DNA of 64,000 nt from Lucifuga dentata (lineage: Eukaryota > Chordata > Actinopteri > Ophidiiformes > Bythitidae). Positions 1-13,264 of the stretch are shown in pieces. The notes under the pieces are model-generated. The model saw only the letters and a list, made by a program, of their open reading frames with translations. It did not search any database and was not told where the DNA came from. The DNA lies in assembly GCA_014773175.1 (NCBI GenBank), contig VXCM01001351.1:62001-126000 (forward strand). Reading direction: 5' to 3'. The translations under genes were made by a program, and so were the position numbers. Numbering within the stretch: the stretch's first letter is position 1; the number at the start of each line of letters is the position of its first letter.

Positions 1-3000
1 TTTACTCTATTTTGCACAGAAATGTTTCCCACTTTGAACTCGGTTTCAAAGGAATGAACAAATTAATGTCCTCTCTTGGTGGAGAGTGTACACACTTACT
101 GAAATAACAGGTGAGCTGTGTGCAAATTTAACTTGGAACAGTAGATGTTAGAAAGTCTCAAACCACAAAAGAAGCATTCATAAATTATTCATCTCATGTT
201 GTCTACATTGGAAAATATTATCATAGTCACTCTTTAAGTTTCTTAGATGCAGCTTACTGTATGGGACAAATCTTTTATTAAAATGAAGTTAAGAAGTGCA
301 GCATTTCACAAACAGATCTGATTAAATCTCTGTCTCACTGAAAATGTCAATTCTAGCTGTCTGGTTGTTTTGACCTGTGCTATACATAAAAAAATAAGTC
401 AGTAAAGCCAAGTTTCCCATAAGTGTCCCACTTCTAAAATATGCAGGGGTTTAAGCTCTGGTCCAATGAAGGACTATCATTGTGTTCAATTAAGACCATT
501 TGAGCATCTTAAGTTCTCAAGGCTGAATGCTCCTGTTTTACTCGTCTTTGTCCTCACTCCGTCAGAGAGAAATGGGTGACCATTCATTCTGGACCTGCAC
601 CTGTTGAGCGGAGTGTACGTCTCTCCCGTTTTACGTCTTGAATTTACAGCCCTCAGCTGGAGGGACGACCTTTTACTCTTCCTCTATGGGAAAGCTGTGG
701 GAGCAGCTGTGATGGCTTCACTGGTTCTTGGTTTAAAAGACTCCGAGGAAGCTTTCTGCACCTTGAACCTGATAGCAGCCTGATTTGACATGGCACTTCC
801 ATCAGCTGTTAGTTTCCGATCCAATTGAATCGATTTCAAAGACATAATAGGGGGATTCACCTCTCGTTCCTCTGCCGCTCATTTGTAACTATTCACTTCA
901 CTCAAAGAGAAGCAGGAAGAGACTATAGAAATGTTGCCTGTCTTGCCTGCCTGTCAGAAGTGTGGTCTTTGGCATCATAAAATGGACTAATACATTTTTA
1001 TGAGGCTTGCAGCTGTGTGGAAAGAAACATTAGCAATGCTCATTATAAAGACTAGCTGCAAAGTCTGTGCCAATTCATTTCTGGTCTGACTATGAGCAGA
1101 AATCTCAGTGTTGTAATAATGAATGTTGTGGATGATTTCAGGAAGTGCTCCATTACCCAGCGGCTCCTTTTTTGCCGGAGCAGCTGGTGGTCAGTGTGTC
1201 AGTGGGTAATATCTGAAACACAGACTGCTAATGAGCCCTGGAGCTTTTCAGGAAGGCCTCAACCTGAACCCGCCATCGCACAGCGCTAAGTGGCGAGGTT
1301 TCCCTGCTGCATCTGGAGTGACAGTAGGGCAATTTATCAGCTGTGACTTCTGTCCCAGAAATTGATGGGCATCTTTCCGCTTTCGAGATCTCAGCTCAAT
1401 CGGTAGTGTTCAAGGGTGGTCCTCCAGATCTGACCTTTAACCTCAATCAAGGATCCTTTCTGCTGACTCATTCCCTTCTGGTTGTCAGTCTGGTTGAGAG
1501 CTTTTTCCTGTAATGGGCGTGATGTAAAGAAGGGTAGCAGATTGGCAGCTGAGCCCGGCTTGGAGCAGCCTGCCCGCCACCACGAGTACTGACCCTGCTG
1601 CACATTCCTGCTGCGGTTCATGTTACCGTGGCGATATGAAGCAGCTGGAGTTTGACGAGTTTAGTAACTGATGACTCAAAGAGGCTGACGTTGCGTTCAT
1701 TCAGCTAGTTTGAGGCAGCTGACTGCAGAGCCAGGATCCCACCCAGTCTGAATCTAGTATTTCTAAAAATATATATTGACCCATTACCTAGTTAAGTGGA
1801 TTTATATGTGGGATTGTGAAGAGTTGACAGTTAATGAGGCTAGAAGTTCAAACATATAGAGGTAAAGAGACTCGTCAGGCTTTGGTTAAAGGGTTTTGTG
1901 AGGTTTGGCCTTGGATATCTAACTATAAAGGAGAAATCTCTGTCTGTGGCACCAATATCTCTAGAACCAGGCACTGTATGAAGTTGAAATTCGGCAGGTT
2001 TATTGTTCAGGACCCAAGGACGTTCAGTATTGAATGTGAAGTTGTTTGGATGAGTGGTTCTCGACTGGTAAAAAGTAAAAAGTAGCCAGCGTGGCAGGAT
2101 AAGTTCCAGCCGCGGCGGCAGAATACGCTTTGGGTGCAGCAGCATATGCTCTGCTTCACGGGCACTTATGGCAGGCTGCAGCTCACACCATGAAGTCTGA
2201 CCCGGTCCGAACAGGCACGTTTTCAACAGGCATTGCACTAGTGCCTATAAACTTTAGTTATTGAAAATTGAATGCCATTTTATTTCATGTAAGGGGATCT
2301 CTGTGGTTTTTCTGTCAATTAATGAGCAATGTCTCTCATACAAATAAACTAAAAGATACTAATGACCCTCATATAACTCCTATGTAATCCAACAAGTCAC
2401 CTGGTCTAAGGTGTGAATGACTCTCAAATGACTCAGAACATGAATGGATGAATGGTAAAACATCATCAAGATTAAACAGCTATTCCATTTGCCTTGAACT
2501 ACTAATGCTCGATTCCAATCTCAATGCATCAAAATGACATAAAATATGAAGTATCATTCAGTACCTGTTGGATACCCTAAGTAGTTAATCTCACCAAAGT
2601 CAAACTGAACATTTGTAAATGTCTTATGTAATTTTCCTTTTGTACTTTTTTGTTGATTTTTTTTTTAAAGCAATGTTCTATAAAAGGTATCAAAAACATG
2701 GAATTGGGACTAAAATCATACTAATACTCGCCTATTGGAACATTTTGAATGTTGCACAGCGTTAAGTCTTCAACAGTAGTTGCAGCTCTGGAGTAAACAT
2801 GATTCCAAAAGCAGAATTGATTTTTGATTTTATTGGTTGCTTATTGTTTGGATGTTGGATGACAATCCCTGCCCGACATGTAACTTCTAATACTGAGATC
2901 TCACGCTGGTATCATGGCAGTAGATTTACTGTGTGGATGGCAGCCAATCTCGTCTCTGTGTGACCTGTTGTAAATGAGACTATCCCCGCAAGCGCCGCCA

Positions 3001-4126
3001 TTGTCAAGTGACTGACCTGGTTTGATCAACATCTGATGAAACGGGATTTCCCACAGTGAAGCAAAGTCATTCTGTTTATTTGTTGCTGCTATCTCTCTCC
3101 TGCACGCTTCAGTGTGTTAAAAGCAGTTAGTTGTTTGGCTTCTTTCTGCTTATCGTGTATGAATAGCGGTAGTACCTAAGCGAATGCAGCACATATTTGC
3201 TTTGGATTTATGAGAGCCATACACTGCTACTTCAGTGCCAGTTATAGCCAAGTTGCTCTCAGATACCAACCTTCCAGAAATAGGGAGAAATCATGTGAGC
3301 AGCACTGGGGCACTGTGCCAGTTGGTTTCCATTGGTAATGACCTCGCCCACATTCCTTTCAATACTCCATCAGCCCCCTGGAAATACATTTTCTCAGACA
3401 CGTGGCCTCTCTGCTTTTAGAGCCACTCAGCTGGCCGAGCAGTCAAACGGTGTGTGAACCATATATAAAGCCCTGCACACGGGACAATGATGGAAGCACC
3501 AAATACGTCAGGACATAGAACATATTAGGAGTTTCTCTGCTCTTAAACCATTTCATCACTACTGTATGTAGCACCCATGGGTGACATGTCCAACCTCCAG
3601 CTATACTCAATCTGACACCAGCAACCAGCACTCAGTGGAACAATTATAGTATATCACTTACAAAAATGACTCTAAATCTTCATGGTAGGTTAAAGTGTGG
3701 AGGTAAAAGGCTTACTTTGTTTAAAAGATCCCCTCAGGACCTGTCATAAAAATACATTTCCAGTGTGATGTTACATTATGAGCAAATGCCTTTTTCCATT
3801 TACAAGCAAACAAAAGCGACGTCCTCAGGCACCACTTTTTTAAAATCAACCCACAGAAACGTGAGGGGAATCAACACAGTCGTCATATGACACATTTTGC
3901 TTGCACATATTCCAAAGTAACTTTCCCCTTCAGCCGTACAGGCAGCGTAAGGTGCAGCGACAGGAAGTGGAGGAGTGTTTGAACAATCGCTGAGAAAGTA
4001 CAGATCATTCTTGTTGAAAGCGTAGCAGTTCACCGAAATGACAGGGAAACATTACATATCATCATTCTTGGCCTTAGAACCAATTAACTGACTCAAACTA
4101 TGGAGGAGGTGTTGCATATTAAAATT
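1..4126. other. Non-coding region, no gene recognised
   Basis: Complex, moderately AT-rich sequence. Open frames are short. The longest (1840-2238, minus strand, 132 codons) overlaps an 83-codon frame open on the opposite strand at 1834-2085. Neither has a recognisable domain, signal peptide or flanking splice signals, so I read both as chance. An X-box-like half palindrome, GTTACCGTGGCGAT, occurs near 1623. I see no repeat family or RNA gene here. Confidence 0.5.
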
Positions 4127-4300
4127 AAAGTAAAAGGACTAAAACCAAAATAGTCCTGTAATCAAAATTCTACTTAAGTAAAAGTAAATGCATATTAGCA
4201 GTAAATGTACTCAAGGATGCAAAAGTAAAAGTGGTCAATGTAAAGAACATCCCCTGTTAGTGTTAAATTATTTATGCTTCAACATGTACCAGATACATCA
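4127..4300 (+). repeat. Remnant of teleost AAGTAAAAGT-type interspersed repeat
   Basis: The segment contains CTACTTAAGTAAAAGTAAAT, then AGTAAATGTACTC and GCAAAAGTAAAAGT. I remember this arrangement as a very common fish repeat whose intact copies end in CAGTGGTGGAAGAAGTA. Both ends are missing here, so this is an internal fragment. The segment at 22331-23342 appears to be the same family in the opposite orientation. Family recognition is from memory and was not searched. Confidence 0.5.
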
Positions 4301-5108
4301 GTAAGGAATATTTCAAAAATTGGAGAAACAAAATCTTTCACCCGAATTCTTTTCATTTCAATTTTTTTGTGATTTTCATGCTTGAAGGTCAGTTGAAGGA
4401 TTAAATGTTCTTCTACATTACATCAAATCTTATGACTTCTTTAACTTTCCAAAACTCTATTGTCTGATATGAATCGAGCTGGAAACAAAAAAAGCTGAGG
4501 AACAAGATTTTTATCTTAATCTGCAAAGGAGCTGGTAAAGACAATCATCAGATAAATGTAGTGGAGACAAGTAGACATTAGCGCATAAAGAGAATATTCA
4601 AATAAAGCATAAATACCTTAAAGTAGTTATTTTTTCTGTTTTTATTCTCTTTTCTTTATTTTCTTCTGTGATTCGATCAAATAGATTAAACTTTGTGAAT
4701 GCATTTACTATGCACCTGTTCTCTCTAATGTGAAGACAAACATTTGTGACTTAACATATCTTTTTAAAACTTTATTACCCACATTTCACAACAACCTGTT
4801 TTTGGGCTCTAACTCAGAATGAAAGGCATTGCTCATATGCAGTTAAAGTATTTCTTTTCATAACTTGGCGTATGAAACAAAAGTTTTTCCCTCTGTGGAG
4901 TGAGTGTGATTACGAACAGTCATATCAGCACTCTGACATGTTTTTTTCCCCCTTTCTGTTTTCTCTGCAGGGGGATTGCTGCAGACCCTCATGCACTCTT
5001 CTGTCTTATAACAGCTGCTGCATTCATACAAGATTGAAGATACTGATCTGAATGGGAAGGATGCAAAGGTGGAAGTAGCGTAGGATTCAGTTTCACCTGC
5101 ATCTTAAG

Positions 5109-5113
<5 letters not shown>

Positions 5114-5141
<28 letters not shown>
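5114..5141. repeat. (CA)n microsatellite
   Basis: About 13 uninterrupted AC dinucleotides followed by TACACAGG. Ordinary vertebrate microsatellite. Confidence 0.95.
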
Positions 5142-5145
<4 letters not shown>

Positions 5146-7626
5146 AGGCTACATGGTTTTTAATGCTATCTACTTCCCTCTTTTCTCTGCGAGGACACAG
5201 ATACACCCTGAATGGGCCCCTGTGGTGCTCTGCATTGTGGTTGGGAAGTACCTAGTGTGACTAAAAGAACCGTCACGCCAGGCTGCTTAAAGGGACAGTC
5301 CCAGTACTGATCACTTCAGTGATCTTTGCATTTACATACTATGAAGTCTTTGTGTACGTAACACTGATTACTTTGAGTTTCAGGGTCGGCACATGATTTT
5401 ATCCCCCTCGGGGTCAGGACTCTACAAGGGTTTACTTATTATATGCAAACAGGGTGATGGGAGATTTCAAACTCAGAATTTTAACATTACATGCACTTGT
5501 CAATCAGTATGTATACATGCACACCCTGATTTTTAATTAATTTATTTATTTGTTTTACACTTGTCAATTTATGGGGAAAAAAATTAATTATTGGCTTAAT
5601 TGGAGTACAGTCAGTGTTTTAAATGCATGTTAATGTAATGACTGATATGTGATTTTTCTCCTGCTACCAACATGTAAACTACAGTCCCCAATACTAGTCT
5701 AATGGTCATGTAAATAATAAAATAAAGGCTTTTTAAATCTTCAGGCATTACAATATAACTGGGTGTTTTAATTTTTTGGGGGGAACACTGTGTTCTTTTC
5801 CTGCTTTAAGTTTTGCTCCTCTAGGATCCAAGTCGCCCTATTGTGTTTTTTTTTTCCTGTCTGATATGTTGAACTTGTTTGATACCTGTTCAATAAAGGA
5901 AGATTTAAATCCATTAGGTTTTTGAAATGTCTAATTTCTATAAAATCCATTAGATGCTTTCTTTGTGCTCTTAAAATAAAGAAAACAGAGTATGCGTCAC
6001 TCAAATTCACATTCACAAATCTCTAAATGAGAGTTTTGGCATGTAAAAGCAGGATCACGGACGAGAAGAGACTGAGAAGCTTTGATATCCTGTAAATGAG
6101 GGACCAGACGTGATGATGTCAGACTTCCAACCATGTGGAGGAGAACCAAGAATAGAATTGTTCTGCAAGAGTCTAGAATAGGAATGTTAACCTCAGACAT
6201 TTTACTTCCATACTCCCTGTTTATATTTTTACGTGGGTCTTCTGTAGCTCGATTCCAGCATTTTCCATCTTATAAAACATTTTTTACATTGGGATTATAG
6301 AGAGTTTTGTGAAAGCTGGACAGTTGCCTGAATACATTTTTTTAGTCTAGTAGGTGTTTACTGAATACCTGTTTTTTATTGTCCAACAAGTGTATGAAAC
6401 GTGTTCATTACACTGAAGCCAAACCTGGATGTTCTGCATCACTGCATCCTGTTTAAGCATTTAAACTGTATCTGAACTCTGTTCACACACGAGACACACC
6501 GTATCTGCATGATTGCCACACAGAGATATTCTTTATGAAAAACATGTTGTGTGGGTCTAGTCTTGACATTTTAATAAAAATGTTCTACATTGTTCTAACA
6601 TAAAGCAGCTGATTTATGCTGTAGATTTATTTGAGCTGTTCTTTTGGACCGTTAAATACTGTTAACATATCATTAATTCCGCACATATAATAGAGTTGAC
6701 AGGATTTTGGCAGCAGCCCAGTGTCAGCAGATGGGACAGAAGTGCCTTGCTCAGGGGCAGAAACTTCTTTAAATGAATATGCAGTTAACTGTCTGTCTGA
6801 TGCTTCCAGGTTTGATTGCAGTGCAGGTGTTGGTGCGTTTCTCAGACTTCACACCAAATCCATCTCACTTCTGCCTGCCTAGCACAAACTCTGGGATGTG
6901 GTCAGCTGAGCGGTTAGTCAAGCTCACTGAACTGGATATCCACCTGCGATGATTCCATATCAGACATCATAATAACGTCCCTCCTATATTCAAACCTCAG
7001 CAACAATTTATTTTAACTCCCCATATCAAGTGTAAGCTGTCCACAAACTATTACTCAGTGCTTTATAACAGACTATAAAATAGCTGTAATGCAGAATAAA
7101 GATATATTTTAAGTATGCATGTGTAAACAGCTATAACTGCTCCTATATATATTGTGTATTAAATGTTTGATAACACATTACAGCATAATGTAATTGAATG
7201 TAAAGATGCATTTTAAGTAGTTCTTAATGTATTTATGAACACCGATGAAGGATATGAACTTGTGCATAAACAGTTATATGACAGACTAAAATCATGAGTA
7301 TGCAATCATCTTTTACATGGTTATTCATATTCAGGTTCACAGGTAAAAACGTGATAACATGGATGAAATCTGTAATGTGCAAAAACTACTTTTGCTTTTC
7401 AGTCAAATTAACTTAAATACATCATGTTCGAACATAGCCATGAATTCATATGTGAAATGCCATATATGATTTTGGTACTTTAAAAATTTCAGATTAGAAA
7501 TATGCCTTTTCACCTGATCTCATCTTTTCACATTTCCCACTGAGTATACTTTTAATTATGTTTTTGTGGCATCCTGTTTTTGAGTGTAAAAATTTCAGAA
7601 CATTCCACTTCATCACATATTTGCTG
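5142..7626. other. Non-coding region, no gene recognised
   Basis: AT-rich unique sequence with short open frames only (up to 82 codons, none recognisable). AATAAA-like hexamers near 5719 and 5891 have no associated gene structure. The stretch at about 6711-6770 (AGTGCCTTGCTCAGGGGCAG) resembles a phrase common in decayed fish repeats, but it is too short to call. Confidence 0.4.
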
Positions 7627-7847
7627 TACACTGTAAAATGTGACAAGTTGATGTTACTTAAAAAAGAAAATCTAGGAAACCGATTGCCTTGAAAAAGGTA
7701 AGTAAATATAACTATTAGTCTTAAGTTCAAGCAGACAAAAAGTAAAATAACTTAAGACTAATAGTCATATTTACTTACCTTTTTCAAGGCAATCGGTTTC
7801 CTAGATTTTTTTTAAAGTAAGATCAGCTTGTCACATTTTACAGTGTA
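7627..7847. mobile_element. Foldback MITE with CACTGTAAAA ends and TA flanks
   Basis: Two arms of about 100 bp (7627-7727 and 7749-7847) are near-perfect reverse complements separated by a 21-bp loop. The outer ends read TACACTGTAAAATGTGACAAG-like on the left and its complement on the right, so a TA dinucleotide flanks CACTGTAAAA on each side. The arms differ mainly in an A/T run (AAAAAAG against TTTTTTT) and at a few single bases, which suggests a fairly young copy. It has no coding capacity. A TA target would fit a Tc1/mariner-like mobiliser, but the superfamily cannot be settled from one copy. Confidence 0.85.
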
Positions 7848-7880
7848 TGCTAGAGATACAAACAGTCCTTTCAGTTGGTA

Positions 7881-7929
7881 AAAAAAAAAAAAAAAANAAA
7901 TATATATATATATATATTTTTTTTTTTTA
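7881..7929. repeat. A-run, (TA)n and T-run with an assembly N
   Basis: A poly-A run containing an N at 7897 is followed by about nine TA units and then a T run. The tract can fold back on itself, and the N marks a place the assembler could not resolve. Confidence 0.9.
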
Positions 7930-10680
7930 CACACTGACACACAAATGAGGACTTTGTGTAAGTTAATACACTTTATGAACAATTTTTAATAGACCAAAAA
8001 AACATATACAACTACATTGTGGTATGTAACTCTTATTTGGCTCATGGAGGAAAGAAAGAAGTTAAACAAACAGAAACCTCATTAAAAATAAACCTCTGTC
8101 AACTCCCACTCCCTTTTCTCAAATAGAGGAATGTGCTGTCATGCCTCACCTCCCACACTAAATTGCTACAGAACTTCAGGTAATGAATGAAGCGGGGATA
8201 CCCACCCAGCAACCAGGAAACAAAGAAAAACTGAAATTCTGGACTCCAAGTGTAAAGGATGACTGAGTTTCCCACCACTGGTCCACCTCGCCATGCAGGA
8301 GGTGGACACAGATGCTTTAACACACACTAACATACACTTGACTTCATGTGTACACACAGACAATGCATTCAAAATGTACTCATCTTTCATTTTGATACAG
8401 TAGTATTCATTCGCAGGGATTTTTCATGACCCTGACAAAACTACTTCATGTCTGTGTACAATTTGCCTGGATATTAATATCTTTCATATATATTGCTTTA
8501 AATATATATCAACTTCAAAAAGGGAAATGACCTACTATAAAGTTTCTGATGTACATATATCTAGGTGTAGTGTAATATAAGATATGAAAAAACTGAATAA
8601 TTTTTGTGATGAAAAAGGGAAGTTTCCTGGGGAAAGCACAATGATAAAAAGCTGTAGTGCCACCTAATTCTCTCACAATGTGCAGTGATGCTTTACAGTC
8701 TACTAAACCTGTTTAAATGACAATTTAACTGCTTGCAAGAAGGGTTCACAGGTCATTTTATTCATGCATAAAGTCAGTGAAGGCAGCAAAGTGAGGCGTG
8801 AAAGGGGAAAAACTGTAAAAAAAAAAAAAAAAATATATAAAAAGACTCCAGGAGTCTGTTAATGTTAAATGACTATTGACACAAAGCCTCTTCTGGTGTA
8901 ACTGTACATTTCTCTGAGTCTTTAAAGGAACTTCATCAACATGTAAGTGTGTGTTAAACTAAATTCACTGTCAAGCTGTACATTGAAATGATATATCAGT
9001 GTCAAATAGTAACCAAACTGATGATGAAACCATTCATTAAAGTGTGAGTTAAGAGCTTCTTCATCCATCATCATCATCATCATCATTATCATTTGGCTCA
9101 GTTCCACATTTGCAGCAGAGTTTTTTCCATTTAGGAAAGCAGCCTGTCTGTCTGACCTTATCGTCCATGGTCCAGCCCCAGTTCACGCCCTCTCCCTTTT
9201 GATGTGGCTGCTCTGTTTGTTCACCAGCGCCAGCGGTCTGTGCTCTCCCATTCAACAATCTGCCACTTGCTAAATCCCTCACTCTGGCCTGGCAGCAGCA
9301 GCATTGTTTGCATTTTACACCAGGAGGTGAGAAACATGTGGTCTCATTCACACCTCAGTGGTCCCAGGCCTGCTGTGAGATTCAATGTGCTGGAATCAGG
9401 TGTGACTTCTCACCTGCAATCAAATTCAGCAGCAACATCTGGCAGCCTGCTGTCAGACTGGCACCAGCAACCAAGCAGATCTACCTGAAACCATGATTCA
9501 GTAACCGATGGTGCACAGGCCTAGTTTGAAGATTATTCAGATATTGGCAGAAACAGTCACAGCACAGTGATAATGTGTTTCTATAATCTGGAGATAAAGT
9601 AATTTAGTGTGTAACTTACGAATCATGGCTAACAGGAACTATTGAAAAAAAAGGGGGATGGTTACGCTAAAAGAATTATCTGATTACTTATTGTGTTCCA
9701 GACTGCATGGCAACAGCTTAAGTGAAGCTCAAATTATTCAACATTTACAGGTTGTAGTAGATTGTAGTAAACTCAGCTAAGCAGCACACTGTAGCAGTTT
9801 TACAATTCATTAACATGAACACATTACCTCTGAAACTAAAGAGAAGAAACCAAAAGTATCATGTTAAGTTCCTCCTGTCTTGACAACTGCAGCAGCACCA
9901 TAAATGGAAGGAGCTTCATTCACAAATTTGCACTCGGTGAACCCATGACAGCAGCCAGTGGCAGCTCTGATATTAAGAACAGCAGATGACTTGCAGCTTG
10001 TTGCAGCATAAAGCTCTGGTAAACACATGCATGAACACAGAGCAAAACGGCGCACCGTTCGACTTTTATATGATGGTTCTTTACAGATTTACTGCAAAAA
10101 TCCAGGTAATGCACATGGAAAATATTGCACCAAACCTTGTATTTTTTTCGAACCCCTCAAAATTAATGTAAAATGTTAGAGTTTGATTTGGTGCAATTCA
10201 AAATTAAATGTTGAGGACCCTAAAGCTCAAAGTTTAGACTTCATTTAAACATGTCAGGACTTAAAAGACAAAAACAAAAAAGAACAAATCCAAGAGATTT
10301 ATGTGTATGACCTAAATAACTCTCTATCCCTTACTTAGCGTAGGGGGCTAGGAGAATGTAGTTCGGCTCTGACATTATGTTGTTGTATTTTTACTACTAA
10401 CGGTCAGTGAGGGTGCAATATGTTATAAATAGAATCGACCCATTAGGCATTAATATGTCTTCATCAGCAAATCTTCAATTAAAATAACTGCTCAGACATC
10501 CAGTCACTTAATCCCTTTATCTGTTATCAATGTGTATCTCCACATATATGCATGTGTGTACTGTATGTGCTCCTACATGTTTGTATATGTAAGTCTCATC
10601 TTATCTTAGCATCAAGAAATATTATACAGCCCCCACTTCACGCTATCTCACTCATCCTCTCTTTTTCTCTTTTTCCACAG
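7930..10680. other. Non-coding region with short simple repeats
   Basis: Holds a 16-base A run near 8818-8833 and an ATC trinucleotide repeat (9061-9092). Open frames reach only 96 codons, and the one ending at 9061 is partly the translated ATC repeat. No gene, RNA gene or transposon end recognised. Confidence 0.45.
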
Positions 10681-10756
10681 ATCTTAGATATGCCGCTCTT
10701 CCCAGAACTCCCTGAAGCAAAGAGCGTGAGTCTCGACATTAAAAAGCATCAGACAG
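10681..10756 (+). CDS. Exon-shaped segment, gene unknown
   Basis: A long pyrimidine tract (about 10648-10678) ends in CACAG. It is followed by 76 bases open in one frame, then ACAG followed by GTGAGC, a strong donor-type sequence. The open frame reads ILDMPLFPELPEAKSVSLDI followed by KKHQT, and leaves one base over (phase 1). An in-frame ATG at 10690 could instead make this a first coding exon with some 5' UTR. I do not recognise the peptide. No neighbouring exon is visible in the window, as would be expected if introns are large. The splice signals are what I see; that it is coding is inference. Confidence 0.35.
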
Positions 10757-12717
10757 GTGAGCAGCTGACTTGGCATTCCCAGGCTTGCTGTAAAAATTAG
10801 TCAGACAGCGGTGGGAGGTCTCTGTGTGCCTGTAACTCCTTCCAAAGTACTCCCTCTCCTGAATGGAGTGCTAGCGCAGGCTGCTACTTGCTCCTGCCTA
10901 ACTGATCTGCCCGCCCACACGTGGGAAAGCACTTTCCAGGAATCATGCTCCACCGATCTCTATGCCCAGCCAGGCACTTTTATTTCATTTAAACCCATCA
11001 CTTTGTTTAGCTTAAACAGATTTCTTAAAATAACATTCAGTACCGTAAGGCACAGTAAAAGGCTATAAAGTTCCAACGTAAATTTAAACAGAGGTCTTTA
11101 ATCAAAGGCTTGGCTCCGAGTCACAAATAACGATGATACAACTGAAATGCTGCTCGTACAGCCTCTCCTGCTGAACAGGCCACAGTACAGACCTGTCACA
11201 CACTGGATAGACTTCAACCACCGTGCATTTCCAACACACTGTATCAAAAGCCTTCGCTATTTAGGCCACCCCATTCCTGGCAGTGAAATATAGACTCCGT
11301 CACTGAGGTTTTCACTTACGATGCCCTATGAAGGAGTATTAAATGGAATTTATCCCTGAACACATCAGATAGTGAATGCATGGCTCTTTTGGCTGTTGGG
11401 CTTTAAGTAAACACCTTCTAAGGTGAGGTCTGTGTACTGTTAGTGTTGCTACTGCACTGACATTGTGATAGATAGATTATAAAGATATAGTGGAAGGTGG
11501 TACTGCATGTTTAAAAGTTATTAATAAAAAGGTCTTTCATTATAATAGTCCCTTTCACACAGCAGGAACTCAAGAAGCTGTTTTACAAACTTATGCACCA
11601 AAGGAACCAGGAGCAATTTTGGTTGCAGAACCATGGTTGCTGAACCATTTTAGCTCCTACTCCAGGGTAGGTAGTCGCCCATGGTTGAGGAACTGCTGCG
11701 TGACAAAAAAAATTATAAGATCACAATGATCAAAACAGCTCCGATAGCAGCTCTGATTTTCATAATCTACTTGATTATGAATGTGAGCAAGAAACTCGCT
11801 GAAGGAACCATGTAGTTCCTACACAGGATAGTTCCAGGTTAAATCCAAAGAGCGCCTCATGATTCACCAAGTCCACTCTGTAAATATTGTGACAATTGTA
11901 AATAATTTTGGATTCAGATGCTCTGCAGAACTTTTCCAGAAATGAAAAGGTATTTTTCACAACCTGGCAACCCCAAAGTTCTTTTAAACTGATCAAAAAG
12001 TATTAAAACTTGTATTTTTAACTTTCCTGTACTGTACTTTTGGCTATTTAATTGACTTGACTATAAAGCATTATTAAATGATGTCTGAGCCAATAATCAC
12101 CATTACAACTCCTTCATAAAGTCTGTATTGTTTGTCCCATGCTAAGGTAGTAACTCTGAAGATGGCTTCACATGTACTGTATACTTTTGTTTTCCTTGTA
12201 ACTGCCGTCTGTCTGCACTAAACTCATTTCTCACTATCACATAATGAGTGTCATATCAAACCAACTAACAAGGTATTTTTGAATTCAAAGAAAACATGAA
12301 GACAAAGTTGATCCCTGTGGAAAATGTACAGCCATTTAGGTATTGAAAAATTCAGTTTTGTAAATCTATTTTGTTCAGCATCTTCATTCTGAGTCATAGG
12401 GGAAGTTGGTGCTCTCTTTATGCATATGTGCTGGTTTTAGAGCTGCTTCATGACTGCCATTTAGAAATCTAACTATCTGCCATGGGGCCATCCCTGGTCA
12501 GTCAGGCTCTCAGCTCCGCTAAGCACTGTGTGCATCCACTCACTATCGCACCATTAACCTCAGTGAACTTCTGTACTACTGTAGGGGAACAAAATAATCA
12601 CATCTGACTCAAGGCTGCTCTGTTGAATTATGCAGCACGGTACACACTAGAAAAGTACACACTATAGTCAAATATCACCTGGTTTCTCAAAAGCAGCAAT
12701 ATGACAGGAATTATTTT
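10757..12717. other. Non-coding region, possible old repeat at 11540-11850
   Basis: No gene recognised. The stretch 11540-11850 carries phrases such as GGAACCAGGAGC, AACCATGGTTGCTGAACC and, inverted further on, GGAACCATGTAGTTCCTAC. They resemble a fish repeat I have seen, but no ends or target duplications can be placed. The rest is unique AT-rich sequence. Confidence 0.35.
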
Positions 12718-13264
12718 TTAAAGGACCATAATGTCTGTTTTGCATGTTTGAGCTTAATATATTCAATTTTCATACAGGTAACGTTACTGACAATTATTTC
12801 CCAAAGCATACTGCTGGAAATGTGAATTTAACAAAAAATTTCCTACCTTCCAGACCGCCATTGGTTTCAGTTCATTCTGCTATTAAAATCAACTTGTTGA
12901 TACTNTTTTTTTTTTTTTTTTTTTTGAAGTTACGTAATTTTAGCATTTAAGCGCAATAAAAAGCGCGGGCTAAATGTATGTTTGCACTGGAGAATATAGT
13001 CCCAAAAGAAGACCTGCGTTTATTGAAAAATTTAAACAACCATGACTTCATAAGGCTGCATAACTATTAACAGGCGAAACATCAATTTTTAAGCTGGGTG
13101 TATCGCTTGAATATTTGATTTTGAAAGATTAAGAGATTTTGCAAAATATCAGGAAAGCTGAAATACGGTTTTATCCTTTGGGAAATGATTGTCAGTAACG
13201 TAACATGTATGAAAATTGAATACATTAGGCTCAAACACGCAAAATGGCCGGTATGGTCCTTTAA
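12718..13264 (+). mobile_element. TTAA MITE, copy 1
   Basis: Starts TTAAAGGACCATA and ends TATGGTCCTTTAA. The 85-bp terminal repeats (12722-12806 and 13176-13260) are close to exact reverse complements. TTAA flanks both sides. The interior carries family landmarks CTACCTTCCAGACC, GCGCAATAAAAAGC and AGTCCCAAAAGAAG. An N at 12905 followed by a T run replaces roughly 60 bases present in copies 4 and 7, so the interior is incompletely assembled. There is no transposase. TTAA targets and TTAAAGG ends match what is known for Kolobok/T2-type MITEs of frogs and fish; piggyBac also uses TTAA but normally has CC-starting ends. Superfamily is inference. Confidence 0.9.

Noticed and set aside
1840..2238. 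132-codon minus-strand frame
   Set aside because: The opposite strand is also open over much of it, no motif is recognisable, and there are no flanking exon signals.
4940..5094. Strong acceptor-like TTTTCTCTGCAG at 4970 with possible exon
   Set aside because: All three downstream frames stop within about 30 codons and no donor is visible. It could only be a terminal or untranslated exon, which I cannot support.
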